Assembly: GCA_010279815.1 (NCBI GenBank)
Contig: QEOQ01000238.1
Location: 595,062-659,061, forward strand
Source: Brachionus plicatilis
Lineage: Eukaryota; Rotifera; Eurotatoria; Ploima; Brachionidae
Reading direction: 5' to 3'
DNA length: 64,000 nucleotides
The number at the start of each line of letters is the position of its first letter. The first letter of the stretch is position 1. A program made the translations under genes and the position numbers. Of the stretch, positions 45,101 to 54,699 are shown piece by piece. The notes beneath the pieces are model-generated. The model saw only the letters and a program-made list of their open reading frames with translations, made no database searches and had not been told where the DNA came from.

Positions 45101-48100
45101 GTCATTGTCTATAGCTCTCTGGCCGGCCATTTGAAGATCACTTTTGGTTTTGAAAAGCATTTGCCAATGCAGTTCTAAGAGTTTTTTAAAATTTTCCTGT
45201 TTATGGTTATTTTTACCATTAAAAACAAAATCTCTATCGTAAAATTCAAGCTTTAGGTTTAAGTTAATCTTATAAAAATAATGAAGAACTTCAACTCCAG
45301 CTAAAATTATCCTAAATCTCTTTGCAAAATGCTAAATAATCCAAAAAACATACTGAATATTAGAAAAGGCTCTGCAAAAACTCTGCAATTAAATTGCGCA
45401 GTTGAATTAAATACTTTTTAATGACATGCATTTTCCTGCAAAATTGCAGAGTTTTTGCAGAGCCTTTTCTAATATTCAGCATGTTTTTTGCATTATTTAG
45501 CATTTTGCAGAGAGATTTAATCAAATACCATTCAAAAGTTATAAACAAAATTACTTTTTGATCTGATTTTTTTGATCCTAAACTTCAAGATGCCCAAGAA
45601 ATTAGGATAATTTTAGCTGGAGTTGAAGTTCTTCATTATTTTTATAAGATTAACTTAAACCTAAAGCTTGAATTTCATGTCTTGTCTATTTAACAGTAGA
45701 TAATGTTTTTCAAACTTTTTCAAAAAGACAAAGACTTTTTTTGACATTTTTTCTGTTGACTTTAAATCAAAATAAATGACGCTTTAATATAGGCCATTAT
45801 TTATTTATTTATTTGTTTTCTGTACCGAGCTAAAGCTCCTTAAGATTAAAAAAAATGGGGGTTGTGAAGTTGGTTTCAATTCGATCATTTCAATTCAGAA
45901 AAACTTGAATAACTTTTTTACTAAAAGAGATAATTTAGTTCTATAAAATGCTCAAATATAAGCAAATTTGCTTAATTCAGTAAAATAAGTCTGCAAAATA
46001 TTCTGCAATTTTATGCATTTTGCACGCCATTTAAAAGTATTCAAATCAATTGTGCACTTACTTTGCAGAGTTTTTGCAGACATGTATTTTCGGATTAAGC
46101 AAAGTTGCTTAAACATTAAGCATTTTACAGAACTAAATTATTCTTTATAGTAAAAAAGTTATTCAAATTCTTCTGAATTGAAATGAACTTCACAGCCCCA
46201 AAAAAATGAATAAGATAAAACCAAGTTAAATAAGATGAAATAAATTTAAAAAAAAAAAAAGAAAAAATAAGTAAAAGCAGAATTAAAATAAAAAAAAATA
46301 GATTAAAATATAGGAAAATTATAATTACCAATGTTGAAATAGAGCGATTGAGTTGTGACCCCTTAAGCAAAAAAATTATATTAAAAAAAATTAGTCGAAT
46401 TTAAAGTTAACTAATTACCGTAAACCCTTGCGCATAGGCGCAGCAGTTAATACCAAGCCCTACAACTACCGCAATGCGGCTAATCCCAGTCATTTCATGT
46501 AAAAAAAAATTAAAATTGAATTAAAAAGATTTTTCGCGCCTAAGACAGGATCCGGGATTTACCATGTGGTAAACCCAGGAATTTGTCGTTTTACCGCACC
46601 ATAAACTGATTCATAACCGCGAAAAAAAAAATTTAAATAAGCATTTAAATGCCGTTATAGGTCGATTTTAATTTAAAAGTTTCGAAACAACCGCATGCGG
46701 TAAAATTAAGTTTTTAAGGAAAAAAAAACATTTTTTAAAAAAGAAAAAAATTGATTAAAAATTTGTTCAAAAAAAAAGCGTAGAAAAAAAGAAAAAAGAA
46801 AAATTGCAAAACCAACTTTTTTAAATTTTTTTCTTTTTTTAAAAAATGTTTTTTTTTCCTTAAAAACTTAATTTTACCGCATGCGGTTGTTTCGAAACTT
46901 TTAAATTAAAATCGACCTATAACGGCATTTAAATGCTTATTTAAATTTTTTTTTTCGCGGTTATGAATCAGTTTATGGTGCGGTAAAACGACAAATTCCT
47001 GGGTTTACCACATGGTAAATCCCGGATCCTGTCTTAGGCGCGAAAAATCTTTTTAATTCAATTTTTATTTTTTTTTACATGAAATGACTGGGATTAGCCG
47101 CATTGCGGTAGTTGTAGGGCTTGGTATTAACTGCTGCGCCTATGCGCAAGGGTTTACGGTACTTAATCCATTATTGAAAATCGATTGCCAACATTAGAAC
47201 CAATATTAAATAGGAAGAAAACTGCCGGATCAAAATAATTACATTTAAACTTTGAAAATAAAAAATAAAAGATTCAAAATATTTAGATTCTAATCATTTT
47301 TTTAATTTTTAATTTTTTTAATTAAAATTTATAAAATAAAAATTTACTCGTTTTTGTTTAATTTCATATAAATTTTAGTAAGAGCATAAAACAATTGAAA
47401 AAATTAACTTTTAGCCTGATTTAGGTCAAAATTATCATCGAAATTATATGTTAAAAAAAATTAAAAGTTAACTTTCATATTTGATAAAAAGGAAGTTCAT
47501 TCATAGCTTATCTGATATGAAAAAATATTTCATTTACAATCCACTCTCAATTCGGACCTCAATTTTGCGGACAATTCGGTATTCGGATAGATTTACTTGG
47601 TCTCTACGCCTAAGTGAATTTATTCAGTGTAAAATTACTTCTTTAATTCGAAATTTTATTCCGGACTAGAAAAAGACAATATTTGATCTTTTTACATAAA
47701 AACATTAATTTTTAATTCGGAGTTTTTTAATAATCGTGACTTTTATAGTGTTTTAATGTATTTATTTATTTTTCTTATTAATTTAAAAAATGAACACTGC
47801 TCCAAAAATTTTTTTGTTAAAATTTTAAATAAAATTGTAAATATGTGCTTTATAAAATAATATTTCACTAATCCGGATATTTAAGAAAAAAAACTAAATT
47901 CCAATTTAAATCTAATCCGGAACGTTTTTTTTCGGTCAAAATCATTCCGAATTATCGAGGGTCGACTGTTTTTGAATTTTTATTAATTTTTTTACAGTAC
48001 TGATTTGTTCCTATGGTTTTACCAAAATTTTAGTAAATTTACGGAAATTCCCGTAAATTTACCCGAATTTAACGGATTTTAGGTAAAATTTCGTAAAAAC

Positions 48101-49608
48101 GAAAAAGGCCAAAAAAATCCAAATTTTTGCAATATTTTCACTTTTTTTAATTTTTTCAAAATTAATAAAAAATTTTAAATAAAAAAAAAGTGTTTTCATA
48201 CGCAAATTTTCGTAAATTTTTATTGATTTTAGTGAAAAATAGTAAAAAAAAAGTGAAAAAAAGCTAATAAAAAAGAAAAATTTAAATCAAGTTTTTTTAA
48301 TATTGAAATTATTAGATACATATATTTTAATGATTTGACCAGTCGCCATTTTTCTCAATTACAATTTCAATTACCTAATTTATCAAAGTTAATATTTTAA
48401 AAGGCCAAAAACTTTAATTTAAATATCAACCTTTTTCATTTTTATTTTATGTTTTTTTTCGGATTTGGGATATATCATATTATATCCAATGCTGCATCAG
48501 CTATGGTAAACCCATTTTTTTCTCTAGCAAATTCTTTCATTTCATTCCACAGCATTTCAATAGGGTTCAAATTAGGTAATTGAAATTGTAATTGAGAAAA
48601 ATGGCGACTGGTCAAATCATTAAAATATATGTATCTAATAATTTCAATATTAAAAAAACTTGATTTAAATTTTTCTTTTTTATTAGCTTTTTTTCACTTT
48701 TTTTTTACTATTTTTCACTAAAATCAATAAAAATTTACGAAAATTTGCGTATGAAAACACTTTTTTTTTATTTAAAATTTTTTATTAATTTTGAAAAAAT
48801 TAAAAAAAGTGAAAATATTGCAAAAATTTGGATTTTTTTGGCCTTTTTCGTTTTTACGAAATTTTACCTAAAATCCGTTAAATTCGGGTAAATTTACGGG
48901 AATTTCCGTAAATTTACTAAAATTTTGGTAAAACCATAGGAACAAATCAGTACTGTTAGTTACTTTATTTTGTTAGAAAATTAATTATTTTTTTTATTCC
49001 TAAGAATAAGCGAGTGGCCAGCAAAACCTTATCCGGTTTATCACTGGCCAATCTTTGATTCCAAACTAGATGAGGTTGCAGGTGATGCGCAGTTCACAAG
49101 CTTTAATGACATATCATTCACAACAGATAGATTTGGAAATTCAAATTCCGCTGCTAGAATTAACAATGGAGTAATGCATCTGCCCAGTAGAACTTATTTT
49201 CAGGGTGAGTTTACTATAATGGCATGGACAAAGATAGAACAATTGAGTAATGAGATGAGTCTATTTTCATGTTCTGACAACAATGGTGAAATAGTTCATC
49301 TATCTTATTTGGGAGGTTCAGGCTTACCATATTTTGCAATTTATCGTGTAGGAAGTTTGGATTTCGTGGAGTTTTCATTGATGAACTCAAATGAATGGTA
49401 CCACTTGGTCTTTGGATACAAAGATAACAACGCTTTTGTCTATTTAAATGTAATTTTAAATGCCCAGGTCTCTTCTCATGAACCCAATGCTGTGCTTCGA
49501 ACTAATTGTTATATAGGAAGCCATGTTACACGAGTTGTTGTAGATGATTTTAAAATTTTTAATCGAGGTCTAACTGATACAGAAATAATGAATCATTATC
49601 TAATGTAA
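42134..49608 (+). CDS. Secreted PAN/Apple plus LamG-domain protein, copy 2 (294 aa, 3 exons)
   Basis: Exons 42134-42173, 42226-42466 and 49005-49608 have the same sizes and phases as copy 1. Exons 1-2, encoding the signal peptide and the PAN module (same four Cys), appear identical to copy 1. The LamG exon differs at about 26 of its last 144 residues, concentrated after IYR (VGSLDFVEFSLMNSNEW here, GGSPFFLNFASMNTNQW in copy 1). Homology to copy 1 starts at 41797 (37166), directly after the MULE remnant, and runs to about 43070 (38350), so this is a tandem segmental duplication. Intron 2 has grown to 6.5 kb against 2.1 kb in copy 1, filled by foldback elements. Function is inferred as for copy 1. 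Confidence 0.87.
43371..43870. repeat. Dispersed repeat family A, copy in intron 2 of PAN-LamG copy 2
   Basis: Matches 5641-6260 and 51361-52035 block by block: GAAAATTCTTTTTCTAACTT, TTTATTTGTTTATCTGTACC with GAGCTAA, the ACCATAGTTCACCTATTATG block, a T-run with TTTGAAGGAGC, and GTGTTTGACTTTTGGGATAT. Confidence 0.65.
43917..44560. other. Unassigned block richer in G+C than its surroundings
   Basis: Contains sequence such as CATGACCGACCCTCAGGGGG, ATCGATGAGTCACGTGACCA and GACCCATGAATTTGGTATCA. It is visibly less AT-biased than the neighbourhood and has no repeat partner in the window. No frame gives a recognisable protein. It may be the untranslated part of a mobile element. Confidence 0.4.
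45241..45677. mobile_element. Foldback MITE in intron 2 of PAN-LamG copy 2
   Basis: The outer arms 45241-45313 and 45603-45677 are near-perfect inverted copies (TTCAAGCTTTAGGTTTAAGT, AATGAAGAACTTCAACTCCA, GCTAAAATTATCCTAA and complements). An inner palindrome at about 45315-45520 carries TCTCTTTGCAAAATGCTAAA and CTCTGCAAAAACTCTGCAAT with complements. The right spacer has GATCCTAAACTTCAAGATGC, a motif shared with 30410-30830. Confidence 0.72.
45856..46200. mobile_element. Foldback MITE with GGGGNTGTGAAGTT ends
   Basis: The left end is TGGGGGTTGTGAAGTTGG; the right end is the complement of TGGGGCTGTGAAGTTCATTT. The arms share TTCAATTCAGAA, TTGAATAACTTTTTTACTA, AATTTAGTTCT and AAAATGC. The centre has TCTGCAAAA/TTTTGCAGA blocks like other elements here. 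A lone arm of the same family lies at 36403-36490. Confidence 0.72.
46418..47159. mobile_element. Large near-perfect palindrome, TA-flanked, CCGTAAACCC ends
   Basis: TA (46416-46417) then CCGTAAACCCTTGCGCATAG; the right end is its exact complement, finishing at 47159 before TA. Arms of about 340 bp read as mirror copies (GCAGCAGTTAATACCAAGCC, ACCGCAATGCGGCTAATCCC, GACAGGATCCGGGATTTACC, AACCGCATGCGGTAAAATTA) around an A-rich spacer of about 60 bp (about 46757-46818). The arms are clearly richer in G+C than the host sequence. No coding region. The near-identity of the arms suggests a recent origin or ongoing correction. Confidence 0.85.
47995..48955. mobile_element. 961-bp foldback element, CAGTACTGATTT ends, with a DDE transposase remnant in the spacer
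   Basis: Left end TA, CAGTACTGATTTGTTCCTAT; right end the exact complement. Arms of about 380 bp mirror each other (ATGGTTTTACCAAAATTTTA, GGAAATTCCCGTAAATTTAC, AATTTAAATCAAGTTTTTTT, ATGATTTGACCAGTCGCCAT). The minus strand of the spacer (about 48585-48470) reads QLPNLNPIEMLWNEMKEFAR, then EKNGFTIADAALDII and a stop. This matches the NPIE...W block with the third catalytic acid of Tc1/mariner-type transposases. The element therefore derives from an autonomous transposon. It lies about 50 bp upstream of the LamG exon of copy 2. Confidence 0.85.
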
Positions 49609-51360
49609 ATTATTTTTTTGGAAAATTAATGATTAATATTGAAGTCAAAAAAATTTTAATTCTTTTTTAAGATATTTTTTTTTGAGTAAACAGCAAAAAA
49701 ATTAAAGTTTTGATTTGTATTAATAAATTTTTAGGTTTTTAATTTTTTTCAGCAAATAAAATTTTCATGAATTCAATTTTAACTTCATGTGATATTTTAA
49801 CTACAGCACTATCATTTAAATAAAAGAAAAACTGCAGGACTATCTGAATTTTTCTAAATCTCACTTTAATGTTTTTTAGGTGTGGTTCAAAAAAATTTTT
49901 TTCATCTGCAAAATGTTGTATTAATTTTACTTATTATTTTACCAATTGATCAATATTTTGACAAAAAAATGGTAAAAATTTGATATCGTTCACTATTCTT
50001 GTAACTAGTCCATGGTTTTCAAAATACAAAAAATCAAGCATTTTTTCAAAAATTAGGTTCTAACTCATTTTATTGCATTTTTTTGTTTTAAATTCTAAAA
50101 ATAATAAAGGTGGTCCAAACATTTAGTTTGGTATTTGTCCGGATTCCGAATCTGCAAAAAAAATTTAGGTGGCAAACCGCGGACTATATTTTTTTTTGAC
50201 ATTTGTTTTTTTAGTTTTTCAATAATACAAAATTAATACTTTAAAGTCAGATTTTGGGAATTCATATCATTGAAGTTTTTCCGAGCCTGAATCTTACTTT
50301 TAATACTTTATGGAAATTTTATTTTACCCTGATCCTTTTTTGTACTTTTTTAAAATCAATAAGTACAAAAATTAGACAAATGATTTTGTCTTAACCCCCC
50401 GGACATCGAAAAAAAGACTAAGCTTTTTTAAAAAGCAGTCTTTTTTTCAAAAATTTTAAATTTTCTATCATTTTCAAATTTATTTCATGTCAACTCTTTG
50501 TTTATATCTTCCTTAAAATGAAAACTCAGTTAAAGTCCTGTTTGTGATTTAGAAGTTTGTTCTCAAGCTTGTAAGGCGTCAAGAGGTATCACGATCATTT
50601 GATGAAAAATTCATTCAATATCATTTAAAATTATTTTAAAAATTGAAAATTTAAATTTCTAGTTTTAATCTTGCAGCATCTAAACATAAAGAGTCTATTT
50701 TTGCCTTATTGCTTGTATTTAACTTGTTTTCATAAACTTCCGAACCAAAATACCATGTAACACTTGCTATATGTGAGCAACATCCAAGGTGAAAAAAATT
50801 AAAATACGATTATTCTCTAGATTTAAATAAACTAAAATAAAATTTTTTGAAAAAATTTGCTAAATTTGTTTAATTTTTAACTTTTAACTGAAGCAGATTT
50901 TAAAGGAAACAAAAGGGACGGCTGAAAATTTGTCAGTTTGTAAAGTTTTTGATGCGCTTTCAGAATCGTGGCCGATCTTATTATAAAAATTAAGGGAAGG
51001 AATCAAAACTCAACTTTGAATTCTAAAAAAGTCGATTTTTCTTATTATTGAGTATTACTTGGCCAAAAATAATTATAATAACTATGATTATATTATACTA
51101 TTGTAGCTTATAGTCTCAGCTATCAATAGAGGGGTCGATTATTATATCAAACTTTTGTATTCATTAGTTATATGAATATGAATACTATTAACTTTTTTGA
51201 GTTGGTCAACTTCTGGCCCCTAGTACCCAAAGAGGACATAATTTAAAAATTAAAAATCAAGTGCACTAAAATGTATTTTTGGTCGTAGAATTCAAATATC
51301 ATAATGGTTTTTTAAAAAAATGAAAAATCAAAGTTAGATTTTCAGGTTCAAAATGTCCTT
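49609..51360. other. Gene-free spacer with a possible LINE scrap
   Basis: AT-rich sequence. At about 50790-50665 the minus strand reads HIASVTWYFGSEVYENKLNT and SNKAKIDSLCLDAARLKLE. This resembles the YGsevW...KIdslhlraaR region of LINE reverse transcriptases, but the match is short. Nothing else is recognised. Confidence 0.4.
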
Positions 51361-52035
51361 TGAAAAAATATTGAAAATTCTTTATTTAACTTTTAAATAA
51401 TTTATTTATTTATTTGTTTATCTGTACCTGTACTAACCTTCAAAATAAAAATATATGAAATGAAAAAATTAAAAATAAAGTTAAATAAGATAAAATAAAA
51501 TGAAAAAAAGACAAATAATTCATTTAGATCTAAATTAATATTCGTTCTTTGAAAAACTCGATCTAGTGAACGATAGTTCACCAATTATGCGAAAAATTCC
51601 TGTTCTCCGATTTTGTGAAATATAAGTTCACCTAATTTTTTTGTTCACGACCAAAATAGATATTAGGTGATCAAATTTCAAATTAAGTGAAAAACTTTTG
51701 GATTAGGTGAACAAATTGAATAGAATAGTTATTTAATAGAATGCCTAGTTCTCGAAACTGATATAAAAATAAAAAATGAAGTTAATAATTTTTTTGTTTT
51801 TTTTTTTAATTTGAGGGAGCTTTAGAAATAGCATTTGCTCTGATCTAGTAGACCAGGTATTACCCTTTCAACAATCCAAAATTCTCAAATGCCCTCTCTA
51901 CTTAAATCTTTGCCTTTAAACATAAATAATAAAAATTTAAGAAAATAAAAATTAATTTATAAGCCTTATTAATTTATCAGATTGACTTTGGTAAACATGG
52001 ATTCATTTATTTCCCAAATTTTACCTACTCGGACC
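51361..52035. repeat. Dispersed repeat family A, copy 4
   Basis: Begins AATATTGAAAATTCTTTATT and TTTATTTGTTTATCTGTACC. It continues through the GAACGATAGTTCACCAATTA, AAGTTCACCTAATTTTTTTG, ATTTGCTCTGATCTAGTAGA and CCAAATTTTACCTACTCGGA blocks, in the same order as at 5641 and 43371. It ends at the left arm of the element carrying the Penelope fragment. Confidence 0.65.
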
Positions 52036-52120
52036 AACTTTGGTATTGTGAAATGCAAATACAAATTGAGCAAAAATTCTTCCTTTTTTGATCGGAATAA
52101 TTTATTTAAAATAAAAACTA

Positions 52121-53340
52121 AAACAAGTTAATTTATAATGTTTTTATTTAAATTTGCGATAGCTATTTCGACTTTTAGCCTTCTTCAGGCAATGGAGAAA
52201 AAAATTTTAAATTTTTGATGCTTAAATAGTAAAAAAAAATAACACGTTTTAAGATTTCGAAATAAAAGGAAAAAAAAAGAAATTTTTATGATGAAATTTA
52301 AATTACTTTATGTAATTTAAAAATGTTAACGTGCTAATTGAGGGAATGACTTCATTATGAAGCTCAATTGCTAATTTAATGAACATGTGTATTAAAAACG
52401 TTTCATTTTTTAGTCTTTCTTCCAAATCCACATTGACTTTATAAATAAAAAAACGTAAATCTACTGTAAAATCGTGTTCATTCAAGTTAAAATGAATTGA
52501 AACATTTGATTTTTGATTTATGTATGGAGTATATTTTTGTATACCGTTTAAATGTTCATTAAATCTTCTTTTAAAACAATTTGTTTGTCCAATATAGTAG
52601 ACTTGGCATTTAATACGTAAAATAATGTAGACACAATCAGTTGAGTTACAACTAGACTTAGACTCAATGGGTAGAAAAAATTGTTCTTTTTGATAAATTT
52701 TAAAATCTTCATTAGAAAATCAACAAACTAAGCAGTTCAGGTCTTGACATTTTTTAAAAATTTTTTAAAATAAAAATGTTCCACTTTAGGAAAAGGAAAA
52801 TTATGGATTAAAATTAATCCTATAGTTTTAATTGCATTTTACTAAGAACTAATAATTGAGCATTTTTTAATACAGGATGATCCTTAAAAGAGTGATTCCA
52901 AATATTTTTAATTAAACTTTTTAAATTTATTATTTTCCTATCATATTCAATGCAAAGATAAATACTGTTTTGATCTACAAATTTTTTCTTTTTTTTATAT
53001 GGAATTAAGTCTTTCCTAGGGATATTACTAACCATTCGTGATTGAGAACAAACAATTTTAAAGGAATATCCTCTTTTAACTAACTCAAATGTATAGGAAT
53101 ATTATCAAATATAAATTCAGGATGGTTTGAAGAAAAGAGTAAAAAGCAAAAATTATTTGTTGGTTTTATATATAAACTAAAATTCAGTTTACAAGTGATC
53201 TTATCAAAATATATATTTAAATCTAGAAAAATCACTGGATTACTTTTAATAATATTAAGTTTCAAATTACCAAAAGTCAATCAATTTAAATCTAATTGAT
53301 ATATAATTTTTTGTCTTTTTAAAACATGAGAAAAATTATT
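52121..53340 (-). pseudogene. Penelope-like retroelement fragment (RT C-terminus, linker, GIY-YIG endonuclease)
   Basis: On the minus strand, 53280-53080 reads FLDLNIYFDKITCKLNFSLY, IKPTNNFCFLLFSSNHPEFI and FDNIPIHLS, the end of a Penelope-type reverse transcriptase. The linker follows (ELVKRGYSFKIVCSQSRMVS, NIPRKDLIPYKKKKKF, WNHSFKDHPVLKNAQLLVLS). Then comes the endonuclease (VYIILRIKCQVYYIGQTNCF, KRRFNEHLNGIQKYTPYI, IHFNLNEHDFTVDLRFFIYK, LEERLKNETFLIHMFIKLAI). VYII...YYIGQT is the GIY-YIG signature. Frame breaks and stops (for example after HLS, and within CLVC*FSNEDF) show that it is dead, and the 5' RT domains are missing. Inverted arms flank it at 52042-52120 and 54013-54131. Confidence 0.88.
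52158..52193 (-). ncRNA. Candidate hammerhead ribozyme downstream of the Penelope-like frame
   Basis: The minus strand reads TTGC, CTGAAGA, A, GGCT, AAA, AGTC, GAAA, TAGCTA, TC, GCAA. This can be drawn as a type I hammerhead: stem I TTGC/GCAA, core CUGANGA, stem II GGCU/AGUC with an AAA loop, core GAAA, a very short stem III (UA/UA) and a UC cleavage site. Penelope-like elements are known to carry hammerhead motifs in their terminal repeats, and this lies at the right place. Stem III is minimal and one extra A sits before stem II, so activity is uncertain. Confidence 0.5.
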
Positions 53341-53347
53341 TTAGGTA

Positions 53348-54012
53348 CAGTCATGCGCCAGTTATATCAGCATGTTTGTCCGAGACGTCGAAGGGGATAA
53401 AACTGTGTTGGGATACAAGTGAAAAATGAAATTAAAAAAAATTTATTCAATAATAAACTAAATACTTTGATAATACTTTTAGTCAATTTAATCTTTAAAT
53501 AAAATTTTAATCCTTTTTGGTAAAAAAACTTGAGATTTTTGTCTGAGTTAAATTATTGATTCGTTCACACTCTATTTTCTTAAAAAGACGTCTAAGATAA
53601 ATTACACCACTAGCATCACAACTCTCAAATTGACGAACATAATTTTTTAAATAATCAAAACATTTCTCAGCTTCTTCATGACTTAAGATTCACTCAGGTT
53701 CAGATTATTCAACGTCTTCGTTGGTAATTAGCAAATTTTGAAAATGAAAGTTTTTTTTTTTGATTATGAATGTATGAAAAAACTGTGATATAAGTGAACT
53801 AAAATTTGCACATAATACATGCATAAACCTTCCTTTTGTCTGAATATTTTTTTGGATATAACCGGACTGGGATACAGAAAATTGCGATTTTTTGGTGATT
53901 TAACTGGGTTAAAAATACATTAATTTGGATTCAAGAAATCCGTTCCAGTCATTTTTTGTGAAATAACTGAATTGGGATATAACTGCATAGTGATATAACC
54001 GGTGTATGACTG
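53348..54012 (-). mobile_element. Tigger/pogo-like transposon remnant, TA-flanked
   Basis: Ends CAGTCATGCGCCAGTTATAT (53348) and the complement of CAGTCATACACCGGTTATAT (54012), each next to TA. The ends resemble classic Tigger termini. The minus strand at about 53750-53505 reads LLITNEDVE, then LSHEEAEKCFDYLKNYVRQF and ESCDASGVIYLRRLFKKIEC, then ERINNLTQTKISSFFTKKD and a stop. This is the usual C-terminal tail of pogo/Tigger transposases, ending in the QTKIxxFF motif. The DDE domain is deleted. It sits between the Penelope fragment and its right flanking arm. Confidence 0.82.
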
Positions 54013-54131
54013 TAATAAAGTTGCAACAAAGTATGTTGCAGCATTTTTTTAAATATATTTTATTAACTTTAATTTTAATTTATCATAAAAGGAATACATT
54101 TTGTTCATTTTATTGTTGAATTTCACAATAG

Positions 54132-54699
54132 TCTTTTTGACATAATAAGCAAAAACAAAGAATTATGGCAAAGCTCCTGCCTCTATGTTTGCTAATATTA
54201 AAAAACATATGTTGCATCTAAAACTCTTGTTTATCTATTCCTAGATAGTCCTCTGAATAAACTTTCGATAAGCTGATTTTTAAAAAAATTGTAAAATTTA
54301 ATTTTAAATTTTAAATTTTCTTATTTGAGATTAAAATTTTAGAGCTAATCAACCTGGGCACCTCAAATAGTTTACAGTCTAAAAAGAAAGATAAAAAAAT
54401 TGCTAAATTTTATTTTATTTAAGATCATAAATTGTAACTAACAAAAAATTTTAAGCAATAAACCAAAAATTGAATCAAAAAAAAAAATTATCTTCATTTA
54501 ACAATATTGATCAGTGAGGTATTACTAACTTTATACCTTTATTATATGGCCATAACACTTAATAGTCAGATAAACAATTAATTATCAATTAAAAACAACT
54601 TGTAATTAATTTTTTATGATACCGCGATTATGAAAGCAATATTTTGCGTCTTATATAAAAAAACCTTTAAAAAATTTAAAATTTAAAAATCTTTTTAAA
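54132..54699. other. Upstream region of aminopeptidase gene C
   Basis: AT-rich; must hold the promoter of gene C. No motif called and no coding potential seen. Confidence 0.5.
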
